Source: CAYWCV01 sp964629885
GTDB taxonomy: Bacteria > Bacteroidota > Rhodothermia > Balneolales > CAYWCV01
Assembly: GCA_964629885.1 (NCBI GenBank)
Contig: CAZVRJ010000006.1
Location: forward strand, 17,905-81,904
Reading direction: 5' to 3'
Length of the DNA: 64,000 bases
Shown: piece after piece, positions 41,316-50,267 of the stretch
How positions within the stretch are numbered: the first letter of the stretch is position 1
Layout: the number at the start of each line of letters is the position of its first letter
Position numbers and translations under genes: made by a program
Notes under the pieces: generated by a model
Told to the model about the DNA's origin: nothing
Database searches by the model: none
Seen by the model: the letters and a program-made list of their open reading frames with translations, nothing else

Positions 41316-42794
41316 ATGTCTGACAAAAAGATTGTTGATATCAAACCTTTGCGTTTTACGGCTGCATCAACATATGCCGAAGCCCCTGAGAGCAGCAAGC
41401 ATATAGCATTGGCCGACCACTACAAGCTGTTCATCGGTGGCAAGTTTGTAGACTCATCATCGAACATCCGGTTCGAGAGTACAAATCCCGCAACTGCAAA
41501 AACACTCGCATCCTTCTCGGAGGCAAGCGAGAAAGATGTCGACCATGCGGTGAATTCTGCTCGAAAAGCGTTCAAGTCGTGGTCTAAGCTTAGTGGACTT
41601 AACAGAGGCAAATACCTATACAGAATTGCCCGGATTATTCAGGAGAGAGCTAGAGAGCTTTCTATCATAGAAAGTATGGATTCGGGAAAGACTATCCGCG
41701 AATCACGAGATATTGACACCCCCTTGGTGGCAGCACACTTTTTCTACTACGCCGGTTGGGCAGATAAATTGGATTATGCATTCCCCGGGAAAAAGGCGGA
41801 ACCGCTTGGTGTTGCCGCCCAAATCATTCCTTGGAACTTCCCTCTTTTGATGGCAGCTTGGAAGATTGCCCCTGCCCTTGCAGCCGGCAATACAGTCGTA
41901 CTAAAACCTGCAGAAACGACTCCGCTGTCGGCCATGATACTTGCCGAAATCTTTCAGGAGGCTGAGTTGCCCGATGGAGTGGTTAATATCATTACCGGTG
42001 CGGGATCGACTGGTGCAACCATGGTAAGGCATCCAGGCATCGATAAAGTCGCATTTACCGGTTCAACCGATGTTGGTAAGAAAATTATGTACCAGCTTGC
42101 TGGAACTGACATCCCTTACACTCTGGAGCTCGGTGGCAAGGCTGCCAATATCATTTTTGACGATGCAGCTCCCGATCAGGCTGTTGAGGGTATTGTGAAC
42201 GCCATCTTCTTCAACCAAGGGCACGTTTGCTGTGCTGGCTCTCGGCTGTTGGTGCAAGAGGGTATTGCTCCGACCATCATCCGTAAACTTCGTGATCGTA
42301 TGGAGACACTCATAATTGGCGACCCGCTCGATAAGAACACTGATATCGGCGCAATAAACTCCTCAGACCAACTCGAAAAGATTAATCATTACATAAAATT
42401 GGGTCAGGAAGAGGGTGCGACAATGTACCAGCCATCTACATCGCTGCCCAAAACAGGTTATTTTTGCCGACCAACCCTTTTTACTGAAGTCGCACAATCT
42501 CACAAGATTACGCAGGACGAAATTTTCGGCCCAGTGCTTACAATTCAGACATTCCGGACTCCCGACGAAGCCATTGAAAAGGCCAATAATACTCCCTATG
42601 GATTATCGGGTGGCGTCTGGACCGACAAAGGGTCCAAAATATTTAAGGTCACATCTGCAATGAAAGCCGGTGTGATTTGGGCAAACACCTTCAACAAGTT
42701 TGATCCTACTTCACCGTTCGGCGGTTACAAAGAAAGTGGCGTCGGTCGTGAAGGTGGTATCCATGGACTATCGCCCTACGTGAGGTTATCATGA
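41316..42794 (+). CDS. aldehyde dehydrogenase, catalytically complete
   Basis: A 492-residue NAD(P)-dependent aldehyde dehydrogenase. Key elements: cofactor-binding IIPWNFPLLMAAWKIAPALAAGN with KPAE, FTGSTDVGKKI, general base Glu in LELGGKAANIIF, catalytic Cys in NQGHVCCAGSR, and DEIFGPVL near the end, then NTFNKFDPTSPFGGYKESGVGREGG. Starting 10 bases after deoC, it may consume acetaldehyde from that reaction. It overlaps the next gene, a half-length homologue, by 4 bases; the pair resembles the two halves of ALDH16-type proteins, in which an active domain is joined to an inactive one. Confidence 0.93.
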   Translation: MSDKKIVDIKPLRFTAASTYAEAPESSKHIALADHYKLFIGGKFVDSSSNIRFESTNPATAKTLASFSEASEKDVDHAVNSARKAFKSWSKLSGLNRGKYLYRIARIIQERARELSIIESMDSGKTIRESRDIDTPLVAAHFFYYAGWADKLDYAFPGKKAEPLGVAAQIIPWNFPLLMAAWKIAPALAAGNTVVLKPAETTPLSAMILAEIFQEAELPDGVVNIITGAGSTGATMVRHPGIDKVAFTGSTDVGKKIMYQLAGTDIPYTLELGGKAANIIFDDAAPDQAVEGIVNAIFFNQGHVCCAGSRLLVQEGIAPTIIRKLRDRMETLIIGDPLDKNTDIGAINSSDQLEKINHYIKLGQEEGATMYQPSTSLPKTGYFCRPTLFTEVAQSHKITQDEIFGPVLTIQTFRTPDEAIEKANNTPYGLSGGVWTDKGSKIFKVTSAMKAGVIWANTFNKFDPTSPFGGYKESGVGREGGIHGLSPYVRLS

Positions 42795-43645
42795 GCGTTG
42801 TATTGACAGTTAAGAAGACATACAAACATTTCGTGGGCGGTCAGTTTATACGGTCGGAATCAGGCCGAACCGATCGCATTTCGTCACCCGACGGCACATT
42901 CGTCACCCACGTATGCTCCGCATCGAGAAAAGATCTGAGAAGCGCGGTCGAGAAGGCACGAAAAACGGAGTCGTCGTGGTCAGGGAAATCGGCATACAAT
43001 CGCGGTCAGATCTTGTATCGCATAGCCGAAGTGCTTAGCTACAGGATGTCTGATTTTGTGGATGAACTCACGATGGAAGGCTTTGGTAAGAAGGAAGCAA
43101 AAGCTGATGTCCAAGCTGCTATAGACCTTTGGGTATCCTATGCTGGATGGACAGATAAATTTTCATCGCTGTTCAGTTCGGTAAATCCCGTTGCCAGTTC
43201 ACACTTTAACTTTTCGGTGCCCGAGCCTATTGGTACTGTTGGTTTGCATCTATGTGGTATGCGAGGCATAAAAGCCCTGGCCTCTGCCCTGGCACCAGTT
43301 ATTGCCGGAGGCAACACATCGGTTGTGCTTATCCCGTCTGAAGGCGTTCTGGCTAACTTGACCATGGCTGAGGTCTTTCATACTTCTGATGTACCCGCTG
43401 GTGTAATCAACTTGCTTAGTTGCCCCCTGCCGGATGTGGCGTCACATCTTGCAAGCCACCGCGACATTCCATCCGTTGCTTTTTTTGGACTAGAAGCGGA
43501 TCAGCAAAAAGAGATGCAGCAGCTGGCATCCGCAAATATGAAACGCATCCGTTTTGGTGATAACGACACTGCCAAGGAATCGTCACCTTACGAAATCATG
43601 GCATATCAGGAAATTAAAACCACCTGGCACCCGATTGGATTATAA
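42791..43645 (+). CDS. half-length, catalytically inactive aldehyde dehydrogenase homologue (ALDH16 C-terminal-like)
   Basis: A 284-residue protein similar to the NAD-binding half of aldehyde dehydrogenases: YKHFVGGQFIRSESGRT, AYNRGQILYRIAEVL, then VPEPIGTVGLHLCGMRGI in place of the usual I(I)PWNFP, and ALAPVIAGGNTSVVLIPSEG. No Cys catalytic domain follows; the protein ends in TTWHPIGL. It shares 4 bases with the active dehydrogenase upstream. The arrangement matches the split form of ALDH16, whose second domain is a pseudoenzyme with a structural role. It is not obviously a broken gene, because the frame is intact and the end is specific. Confidence 0.85.
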   Translation: MSVVLTVKKTYKHFVGGQFIRSESGRTDRISSPDGTFVTHVCSASRKDLRSAVEKARKTESSWSGKSAYNRGQILYRIAEVLSYRMSDFVDELTMEGFGKKEAKADVQAAIDLWVSYAGWTDKFSSLFSSVNPVASSHFNFSVPEPIGTVGLHLCGMRGIKALASALAPVIAGGNTSVVLIPSEGVLANLTMAEVFHTSDVPAGVINLLSCPLPDVASHLASHRDIPSVAFFGLEADQQKEMQQLASANMKRIRFGDNDTAKESSPYEIMAYQEIKTTWHPIGL

Positions 43646-43648
43646 GTT

Positions 43649-44173
43649 ATGATGCGCCTAACCTCCATTTTGCTTTTTGTCGTGTTGCTGGCTGCATGCA
43701 GCACCTCAACCCAAGTGTTGAACACGGGCTCTGATTCCGGTGAAGCAAGCCCTACCGATTCTATATTAACGGAGGGCGACTACATCGTCATGGATTATGC
43801 CTCAATCAGAGCCCGTACCGACGACCCACTGAAGAGTGTGACAAACCCCTTTCCAGACGATTACCGGTTTGTGTCATCCGGAACAACTGTATCGAGGAGT
43901 AAACAAGGATTCAGAGTGCAGTTGTTGTCTACCCAGAATCGGAATGATGCTGAAAACATGCTCGAGAATTACAAAATTTGGCTAGCATCTCAGCGAATGG
44001 ACTACAAACCCAAAGGCTACATCCAATTCAGGGCGCCATTTTTCCGGGTTCATGTGGGCGACTACTACGACAGGAATATCGCCTTTGAATTAGTGAAACA
44101 GATGAAGAACCAATTCCCTGATGCGTGGATTGTGGCCGACACAATCGACCCTGAGGAAGCAGCCAAAAATTAG
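43649..44173 (+). CDS. SPOR-domain lipoprotein
   Basis: A 174-residue protein with a lipobox (LLFVVLLAACST), a linker rich in Ser/Thr/Asp, and a SPOR domain at about residues 84-165 (GFRVQLLSTQNRNDAENMLENYKIW, then FRAPFFRVHVGDYYDRNIAFELVKQMK). SPOR domains bind glycan strands stripped of stem peptides and concentrate at division sites. The protein is expected in the periplasm, anchored to a membrane. It begins 3 bases after the short dehydrogenase gene and the exonuclease gene follows after 2 bases, so it may be carried in the same transcript without functional link. Confidence 0.85.
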   Translation: MMRLTSILLFVVLLAACSTSTQVLNTGSDSGEASPTDSILTEGDYIVMDYASIRARTDDPLKSVTNPFPDDYRFVSSGTTVSRSKQGFRVQLLSTQNRNDAENMLENYKIWLASQRMDYKPKGYIQFRAPFFRVHVGDYYDRNIAFELVKQMKNQFPDAWIVADTIDPEEAAKN

Positions 44174-44175
44174 CC

Positions 44176-44892
44176 ATGTTTTTTGTATTCGACATAGAAA
44201 CTGTCCCCGATTTCGATTTTCTTGAAAAAGTAGTTGATGGCACTTGGGAAAACCGAGACCAACTGTTAGAGCTTGCGTCTGAACAGATTGCCAAAAACAA
44301 AAGTGGGTTCCTGCCACCCATGTATCACCGAGTCGTTTCATGGGTCGGAATTTGGGTAGATGATGCTTGCAATCCCAAGGCCAAACATGCATGGTCCGGA
44401 CACGATGAAAAAGATGGCTTGATACAATTAATGACGGTGCTATCCGAATACAAAGATTTCGGTGTTGTGCATCACAACGGAAAAGGCTTCGACCTACCAT
44501 TAATCACCTATCGCTGCCTTAAACATGGACTTCAAATGACGTCCAGACTAGGTCATTACGATATTAAATATCGATTCAGCAAGCAAAATGTTGATCTGGT
44601 AGATGAGTTCAGCAATTTTGGGGCTAGTTCGTGGCCAAAATTGAAGCATCTAGGTTTACTTGTTGGCATACCCTTCAAGCAAACCGGCGAGGGTAACCAA
44701 GTGCTCGCCATGTATGATGAAGGTCAGCTGGCCGAAATTGAACATTATTGCTACGAAGATGTTCTAGCAACATATTTGATTTGGCTAAATTTGCGCCACA
44801 CGTTGGCTGAAATCAGAACAGATGCTTACCAGCACCTTCATACTAGGGCTGTTCAACGGTTGCAACAGATACAGCAAGGTCTACCTGAGTAG
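44176..44892 (+). CDS. PolB-like 3'-5' exonuclease (DEDDy)
   Basis: A 238-residue ribonuclease-H-like exonuclease related to the 'predicted 3'-5' exonuclease related to the exonuclease domain of PolB'. Exo I is FVFDIETVPDFD (Asp/Glu), Exo II is VVHHNGKGFDLPLI, and Exo III has the Tyr/Asp pair in EHYCYEDVLATYLIW. Exonuclease-only proteins of this class are about 230-260 residues, as here. The substrate, presumably DNA in repair, is not established. It starts with ATG at 44176, and ends 9 bases from the convergent glgC stop. Confidence 0.85.
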   Translation: MFFVFDIETVPDFDFLEKVVDGTWENRDQLLELASEQIAKNKSGFLPPMYHRVVSWVGIWVDDACNPKAKHAWSGHDEKDGLIQLMTVLSEYKDFGVVHHNGKGFDLPLITYRCLKHGLQMTSRLGHYDIKYRFSKQNVDLVDEFSNFGASSWPKLKHLGLLVGIPFKQTGEGNQVLAMYDEGQLAEIEHYCYEDVLATYLIWLNLRHTLAEIRTDAYQHLHTRAVQRLQQIQQGLPE

Positions 44893-44901
44893 ACCCTGCC
44901 C

Positions 44902-46170
44902 TTAAATCACTGTACCGTTGGGTAGGACAGCTCCTTTTTGGACTACTACAATTCCATCGACCACCGTGTATGCTCCGTAGTCGCCATCGGCCAAGTGCGT
45001 TCCACCGTTAATCCGAACATCGTTGCCTATGCGACAATTCTTGTCGACAATGCAATTTTTGATGTAGCACCTTTCTCCAATTCCAATCGGTGGAATATCC
45101 ATTTCACTTTCAATCTCTTCCACAGTCTGGAAGTAATCATTACCCATAATGATGGCGTACGATATCGTGGTCCCAATGCCCACTCTTGAACGAATACCAA
45201 CTACAGAGTGCTCTATTCGGCTTGCACTGATGATGCAGCCTTCCGAAACGATGGTCTTCTCAAGTGTCGTACCCGATAGCTTAGATGGGGGAAGCATGCG
45301 GGGACGAGTGTAAATCATGTTACCTGAGTCATACAGATTAAATTGTGGTAGCGCTTGCGTCAACTCAAGGTTAGCTTCGAAGAATGACCGGATAGTCCCA
45401 ATATCAGTCCAATATCCGTCGTATAGATAGCTAGCTACTGTGTAATTCGATTGAATCGCATACGGTATGATCTCCTTACCGAAATCTTTGGCCGTTTCGT
45501 TAGCCGAAAACAGCTCGTACATCGCTTTTTTGCTGAAAATGTAGATACCCATCGAGGCCAAGTATTTTCTGCCCTGGCCCACAAATTCGGCTCCTACCTC
45601 ACTTACCCAGTTTTCTAGCTGGTCGGATGCGGGTTTTTCTATAAAGCTGTCAATCAACCCATTCTCTCCAACTTTCATGATACCAAACCCAGTGGCATCG
45701 GCTGCATTAACAGGAATGGTCGCTATAGATACATCAGCCCCCTTATCAAAGTGCTGTTTCATCATGTGTGCAAAATCCATCTGGTACAGTTGGTCGCCCG
45801 ACAATATGAGCACATGCTCGTAATCGTGATTCTCTAAATGGTGGAAAGATTGGCGCACCGCATCGGCTGTACCCTGAAACCAGTTCGTGCTAGCCGGTGT
45901 CTGCTCAGCAGCCAAAATGTCAACAAACGCATCGCCAAACGCATCAAAGTGATAGGTATTCTTAATGTGGCGATTGAGTGATGCAGAGTTAAACTGTGTA
46001 AGAACGAATATCCGTTTTACATTGGAGTTCAAACAACTAGCAATCGGAATATCAACCAATCTGTATTTGCCTGCTACTGGTACAGCTGGCTTAGAACGAC
46101 TCTTGGTTAACGGATATAAACGACTGCCTTGTCCACCACCTAAAATTACAGCTAGAACAGAAAGTGTCAT
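44902..46170 (-). CDS. glgC: glucose-1-phosphate adenylyltransferase
   Basis: About 422 residues catalysing ATP plus glucose 1-phosphate to ADP-glucose, the glycogen precursor. The N-terminal nucleotidyl-transferase fold has ILGGGQGSRLYPLTKSRSKPAVPVAGKYRLVDIPIA, VLILSGDQLYQMDF, and SFIEKPA; the C-terminal beta-helix follows (VSEGCIISASRIEHSVVGIRSRVG). The ATG at 46170 is chosen because it places the ILGGGQG motif near the N-terminus; a longer reading from 46236 adds 22 residues derived from glgA sequence. It starts 11 bases after the glgA stop, so glgA-glgC form a glycogen operon; glgB and glgP are not in the window. Confidence 0.94.
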   Translation of the reverse strand: MTLSVLAVILGGGQGSRLYPLTKSRSKPAVPVAGKYRLVDIPIASCLNSNVKRIFVLTQFNSASLNRHIKNTYHFDAFGDAFVDILAAEQTPASTNWFQGTADAVRQSFHHLENHDYEHVLILSGDQLYQMDFAHMMKQHFDKGADVSIATIPVNAADATGFGIMKVGENGLIDSFIEKPASDQLENWVSEVGAEFVGQGRKYLASMGIYIFSKKAMYELFSANETAKDFGKEIIPYAIQSNYTVASYLYDGYWTDIGTIRSFFEANLELTQALPQFNLYDSGNMIYTRPRMLPPSKLSGTTLEKTIVSEGCIISASRIEHSVVGIRSRVGIGTTISYAIIMGNDYFQTVEEIESEMDIPPIGIGERCYIKNCIVDKNCRIGNDVRINGGTHLADGDYGAYTVVDGIVVVQKGAVLPNGTVI

Positions 46171-46181
46171 GATAAATATGA

Positions 46182-47618
46182 TTAAACCGTAAGTGATTGA
46201 TAAAGGTTGATGTAGGTTTGCGCCGATCGATCCCAACTGAAATCTAACGACATGGCACGTTCCTGTAAAGCACGATATGTGGCTTTATTGTTAAATAGAT
46301 CAACAGCACGAAGCATGGCACCGTATGCGTCGTCAAGACTAAAGTGGTCAAAACGAATGCCATACCCACCCTCCTCGCCGATGTCCTTAACAGTATCTAC
46401 CAATCCACCAGTACTTCGTACAATTGGCAAGGTTCCATACCGAAGAGCGTACATCTGATTCAGTCCGCATGGCTCAACACGCGAGGGCATAAATAGGAAA
46501 TCTGAACCTGAGTAAATTAGATGCGATAGCGCTTCGTTGTACTCAATAGAACAATCAAAATGACCGGGAAAGTGTTCCCGAAGTGACACGAATTGCCTCT
46601 CGAGTGAAACATCACCAGTACCTAAAACGAGAAAATTAGCCCTGTTGCCAGACTGCAAAAAGCCGGACACAAGACTTGGAATGATGTCGGCCCCTTTCTC
46701 TGATACCAGCCTTCCGATAAACGCAATAATCGGCAGATCCCTCTGAAGGTTGAAACGTTTCAACAAAACGTCTCTATTTCCCTGCTTTCCAGCGTGCAAC
46801 TCGTTTGAACCGTAGTTATAGGGTAACATCGGATCGGTGGTAGGATCCCACACAGAGGTATCAATCCCATTCAAAATTCCGTGGCCTTTCGACGATTCAG
46901 ATGCAAACAGTGGTTCTAGCCCGTTGCTGTTCCAAGTAAGCTCCTTCAGATAATGGTGCGAAACCGTTGTGAAAGCCCACGAGCATTTCACAGCGGCTGC
47001 CATGCTGTTCAGCCTGTCGTTCCAGTCGAGCAACCCGGTACGGTCCCATCCAAAAGCTGGCAATAGTCGCGCCCTTTCCCATCCATAAGACCCCTGGTAC
47101 ATGCCGTTGTGTATGGTGAACACAGATGGAATATTTTTAAGGCTGTCGTAGACGCCGCAGCTAGTCATCATGAAAGGTACCAAGCCGGAGTGATGATCGT
47201 GGCAGTGTACCACATCAGGTGCCTCTTCCATCGATCTGATCCAATCTAGAGCTGCAATTTGAAAGCTTAAATACCTTTCAAATTCATCCCAATACGGGTA
47301 ACCAGATGCTGGGTCAGTGTAGATCCCCTGACGGTCGAAACGGCCTGGTATCTTGATCAAAAACAATGGAAAACCCAAAGTATCATTAACTTCGCGTTCT
47401 ACTGAGAACAAAAAAGGTTGACTTCCTAGCCAAGCAGTACCCTCGTGCACCGTGTCAAACTGGTGTTGCCTCACCCACATATTGTCGTACATCGGCATAA
47501 CCACCCAAGCATCCACTCCGGCTTTACGCTGGTATTTTGGTAACGAACCGACCACATCTCCCAAACCACCCGCTTTGGCTACTGGATAGCACTCTGCACT
47601 TAGATGAACAACTTTCAT
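46182..47618 (-). CDS. glgA: glycogen synthase (GT5, ADP-glucose)
   Basis: A 478-residue GT-B enzyme that elongates alpha-1,4-glucan from ADP-glucose. The N-terminus VVHLSAECYPVAKAGGLGDVVGSLP contains the KxGGL ADP-glucose-binding motif. Further GT5 features are VVHCHDHHSGLVPFM, HGILNGIDTSVWDP, FIGRLVSEKGADI and the C-terminal FMPSRVEPCGLNQMYALRYGTLPIVRSTGGL with the E-x7-E-type element. It is the first gene of a two-gene unit with glgC, divergent from the NatA-like gene, with about 145 bases of intergenic DNA in between. Confidence 0.94.
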   Translation of the reverse strand: MKVVHLSAECYPVAKAGGLGDVVGSLPKYQRKAGVDAWVVMPMYDNMWVRQHQFDTVHEGTAWLGSQPFLFSVEREVNDTLGFPLFLIKIPGRFDRQGIYTDPASGYPYWDEFERYLSFQIAALDWIRSMEEAPDVVHCHDHHSGLVPFMMTSCGVYDSLKNIPSVFTIHNGMYQGSYGWERARLLPAFGWDRTGLLDWNDRLNSMAAAVKCSWAFTTVSHHYLKELTWNSNGLEPLFASESSKGHGILNGIDTSVWDPTTDPMLPYNYGSNELHAGKQGNRDVLLKRFNLQRDLPIIAFIGRLVSEKGADIIPSLVSGFLQSGNRANFLVLGTGDVSLERQFVSLREHFPGHFDCSIEYNEALSHLIYSGSDFLFMPSRVEPCGLNQMYALRYGTLPIVRSTGGLVDTVKDIGEEGGYGIRFDHFSLDDAYGAMLRAVDLFNNKATYRALQERAMSLDFSWDRSAQTYINLYQSLTV

Positions 47619-47764
47619 GAGACCTTAAAATTGATGTCGGAAAACTTTGTTACCATATCGTTAACAGTTATGTAAGCGGTAACTTTTTCCGCAGTAATCC
47701 GTTAAACGATTTCGTATCCTTCTGTTGAAAATAAACCATCCTTAAGACTTAACCAATAATACCT

Positions 47765-48688
47765 ATGTCCTTGCTTGAGGTAAAGCAGGTCTCCAAACTC
47801 TATGGCACTTTCAAGGCTGTAGATAACGTCACCTTCAAGGTTGAAAAAGGTCGAATATTTGGGTTGCTGGGGCCAAATGGCGCCGGAAAAACATCCATGA
47901 TCCGAATGATCAACCACATCACTATTCCAGACGAAGGTAGCATTACATTCGATGGACACAGTGTGAACGAGTCGACCCAACAACGCATCGGCTATTTGCC
48001 CGAGGAGCGCGGACTCTATAAAAAGATGAAGGTGGGCGAGCAACTGATGTATTTGATCAGGCTACGCGGATTGAGTAAAGAAGACGCCCGCACTTCGATA
48101 AAGTATTGGCTCGAACGATTTGAAGCCGACAGCTGGATTGGAAAAGAAGTGGGCGACCTTTCGAAGGGAATGCAACAAAAGATTCAGTTTATTGCCGCCA
48201 TTGCGCACGACCCCGATCTGTATATATTCGATGAACCATTTTCCGGTCTTGATCCCATCAACAGCGAGACCCTAAAACGGGTTATCATCGAGCTGCGCGA
48301 CAAAGGTAAAACCATTCTTTTTGCAACACACCGCATGGAGCAGGTTGAGCAGATGTGCGATGATATCTGCCTGTTCAACAAAGGAAAATCCATATTGAGC
48401 GGCGATTTGCGGTCGATCAAGCAAAAAATGGGCCGAAATACCATCAACCTTGAATTTCATGGCGATGGAGCTTTTCTTGACGAACTTGAGAGCGTGAGGA
48501 TCAATAACCGATCGACAAATTTTGCTGAAATTCGCCTCCTAGGTGGCACAGATCCCCAAGACATCCTTCGCAAGGCTCTTAACAGTACAAATGTCATGAA
48601 GTTCGAGCTGGTCCAACCGGCTTTGAACGAAATTTTTATCGAAACAGTGGGTAGCGACAACCTCAAGGACATCAAATCTATACTATGA
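47765..48688 (+). CDS. ABC transporter ATP-binding protein, NatA-like
   Basis: A 307-residue ATPase. Walker A is GPNGAGKTS, signature LSKGMQQKIQF, Walker B LYIFDEPFSGLDP, H-loop FATHRMEQVEQM. The extended C-terminal domain of about 85 residues (QKMGRNTINLEFHGDG...) is typical of the NatA/CcmA-type ATPases of ABC-2 systems. The stop overlaps the permease start by 4 bases. NatAB exports sodium in Bacillus, but homologues serve many cargos, so export of Na+ is only one option. Confidence 0.92.
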   Translation: MSLLEVKQVSKLYGTFKAVDNVTFKVEKGRIFGLLGPNGAGKTSMIRMINHITIPDEGSITFDGHSVNESTQQRIGYLPEERGLYKKMKVGEQLMYLIRLRGLSKEDARTSIKYWLERFEADSWIGKEVGDLSKGMQQKIQFIAAIAHDPDLYIFDEPFSGLDPINSETLKRVIIELRDKGKTILFATHRMEQVEQMCDDICLFNKGKSILSGDLRSIKQKMGRNTINLEFHGDGAFLDELESVRINNRSTNFAEIRLLGGTDPQDILRKALNSTNVMKFELVQPALNEIFIETVGSDNLKDIKSIL

Positions 48689-49974
48689 ACTTATCGAAAC
48701 TGTGGCTAATCATACAACGGGAATACCTCACAAGGGTAAAAGGCAAGGGATTCATCATATCGACGTTACTTGCGCCAATATTTCTACTGGCGATATTTCT
48801 GGTACCCATACTCATGAGCAATTTCGAAAGCTCGTCGAGTGAGTCGAGGTACGTACTGGTAGACGAGACGGGCTCTGTTGCCGATCGTATGGTTCAAATG
48901 AATTCTAGCCGCTATGAAATTCGCCCAAATGCTACTGTCGAAGAACTTCGCGACGAAACACTCAGCGGGAAAATCAACGGATACATCGTTCTACCAGCAG
49001 GTCTATTAGACGGCTCTCGAAATGCTGAGCTTTTTAACACAGGATCTGGTGGAATATCGCTAGCTGGCGAAATTCGAGATAACATGCGCTCTGCCGTGCG
49101 TGAAGAGCTGCTTGCCAGGACAGCCGTGACCGACGAGATAAAGGCAATTTTCGATATGAGACCCAGTATCGATTCTCGCCGCATAACTACCGAGGGTGAC
49201 TCTGAGGTCAATGAAGGGGTCAATTTCATCATCGCTTACATAATGGGATTTGCGATTTACATGGCTATGTTCAGCTACGGAGCTCTCATTATGCAGGGTG
49301 TGATGGAAGAAAAGACGAACAGGATCATGGAAATCATCATTTCGTCTGCCAGACCCATGGAATTGCTACTAGGTAAGGTTGTGGGTATCGTTGCCCTTGG
49401 CCTCACTCAAATCACCATCTGGTTCATCGCTTTCACGGGTATCTCAGCAATTGTGGGTCCTTTGTACCTCATGATGGGTCAAGGTGCACCTGATGCGGCG
49501 GCAGTAGCAGGTGCGGGTGCAGCCTCGCCTGGTGGCGATTTTACGGTACCTGAAATATCCATAAGCATCTGGATATTCTTTGCCATCTTCTACGTCTTGG
49601 GATTCCTCATTTACGGAGGTGTGTTCGCCGCTGTTGGTGCAGCAGCCGACTCGCCACAAGATACCCAGCAGTTGGCTCTACCGATCTACATCCCTATCAT
49701 GATCCCGATATTCCTGATGATGCCGGTCGTCACAGATCCGCACTCAAACTTGGCTATCATATCGTCGATGATACCTTTCTTCTCCCCCATCCTCATGATG
49801 GGAAGAATTGCAGTCACCGATGTGCCTCTATGGCAAAGCATGGGATCGATCGTGCTGATGATCCTCACGTTCTTGGCGCTGATGTGGATGAGCGGGAAGA
49901 TTTACCGTGTTGGCGTGCTGATGTACGGAAAGAAGGTTAGCATAGCCGAAGTAGTTCGCTGGCTACGCTACTAA
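48685..49974 (+). CDS. ABC-2 type permease, NatB-like
   Basis: A 429-residue membrane protein. The first helix (residues about 23-47, FIISTLLAPIFLLAIFLVPILM) follows the REYLTRVKGKGF motif, then a large extracytoplasmic domain (about 50-175), and five or more helices toward the C-terminus, with GVMEEKTNRIMEIIISSARPMELLLGKVVGI as the ABC-2 coupling region. A Gly/Ala-rich loop (GAPDAAAVAGAGAASPGG) lies between helices. This is the 'NatB/YhaP' topology. It overlaps the ATPase gene by 4 bases and converges on an 86-residue gene. Confidence 0.9.
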   Translation: MNLSKLWLIIQREYLTRVKGKGFIISTLLAPIFLLAIFLVPILMSNFESSSSESRYVLVDETGSVADRMVQMNSSRYEIRPNATVEELRDETLSGKINGYIVLPAGLLDGSRNAELFNTGSGGISLAGEIRDNMRSAVREELLARTAVTDEIKAIFDMRPSIDSRRITTEGDSEVNEGVNFIIAYIMGFAIYMAMFSYGALIMQGVMEEKTNRIMEIIISSARPMELLLGKVVGIVALGLTQITIWFIAFTGISAIVGPLYLMMGQGAPDAAAVAGAGAASPGGDFTVPEISISIWIFFAIFYVLGFLIYGGVFAAVGAAADSPQDTQQLALPIYIPIMIPIFLMMPVVTDPHSNLAIISSMIPFFSPILMMGRIAVTDVPLWQSMGSIVLMILTFLALMWMSGKIYRVGVLMYGKKVSIAEVVRWLRY

Positions 49975-49976
49975 GA

Positions 49977-50237
49977 TTAATTCATGCAAAACGGCTTGGA
50001 GAAGGCAGCCTCTAATTGGACGCTTTCTTCATGCCGTATTTTTTTCAGCGCGGCATCTGCCGTGTATTCATGCAACAGCAGGCAAGTGATGCCATGGATG
50101 CTGAACCCAGCCTTTAGGCATTGGCTCACAAGCAAGTAGTAACTATCAATGTCACCTTCACCAACCAGCACATCGACCCACTTTTCGACTATGGCTTCCT
50201 GTTCGGCCTTTGGGGGTAAGGTTACAATTAAATTCAT
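49977..50237 (-). CDS. conserved-looking protein of unknown function
   Basis: I do not recognise this 86-residue protein. It has a mixed helix-rich pattern (AEQEAIVEKWVDVLVGEGDIDSYYLLVSQCLK), no signal peptide or membrane segment, and two Cys within about residues 40-56. It ends 3 bases from the permease stop on the opposite strand and begins 31 bases downstream of the M1-like gene on the same strand, so it may belong to that transcript. The intact frame, ATG start and tight packing support a real gene. Confidence 0.5.
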   Translation of the reverse strand: MNLIVTLPPKAEQEAIVEKWVDVLVGEGDIDSYYLLVSQCLKAGFSIHGITCLLLHEYTADAALKKIRHEESVQLEAAFSKPFCMN

Positions 50238-50267
50238 GACGTAAAGTCTACTTTTTATATCTATTTG

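Noticed and set aside
42791..43645. Truncated aldehyde dehydrogenase pseudogene
   Set aside because: It has an intact frame, its own overlap start, and a distinct C-terminus as in ALDH16-type second domains.
46171..46236. Longer glgC start
   Set aside because: The upstream codons lie within glgA and add no family sequence; the ATG at 46170 directly precedes the nucleotidyl-transferase motif.
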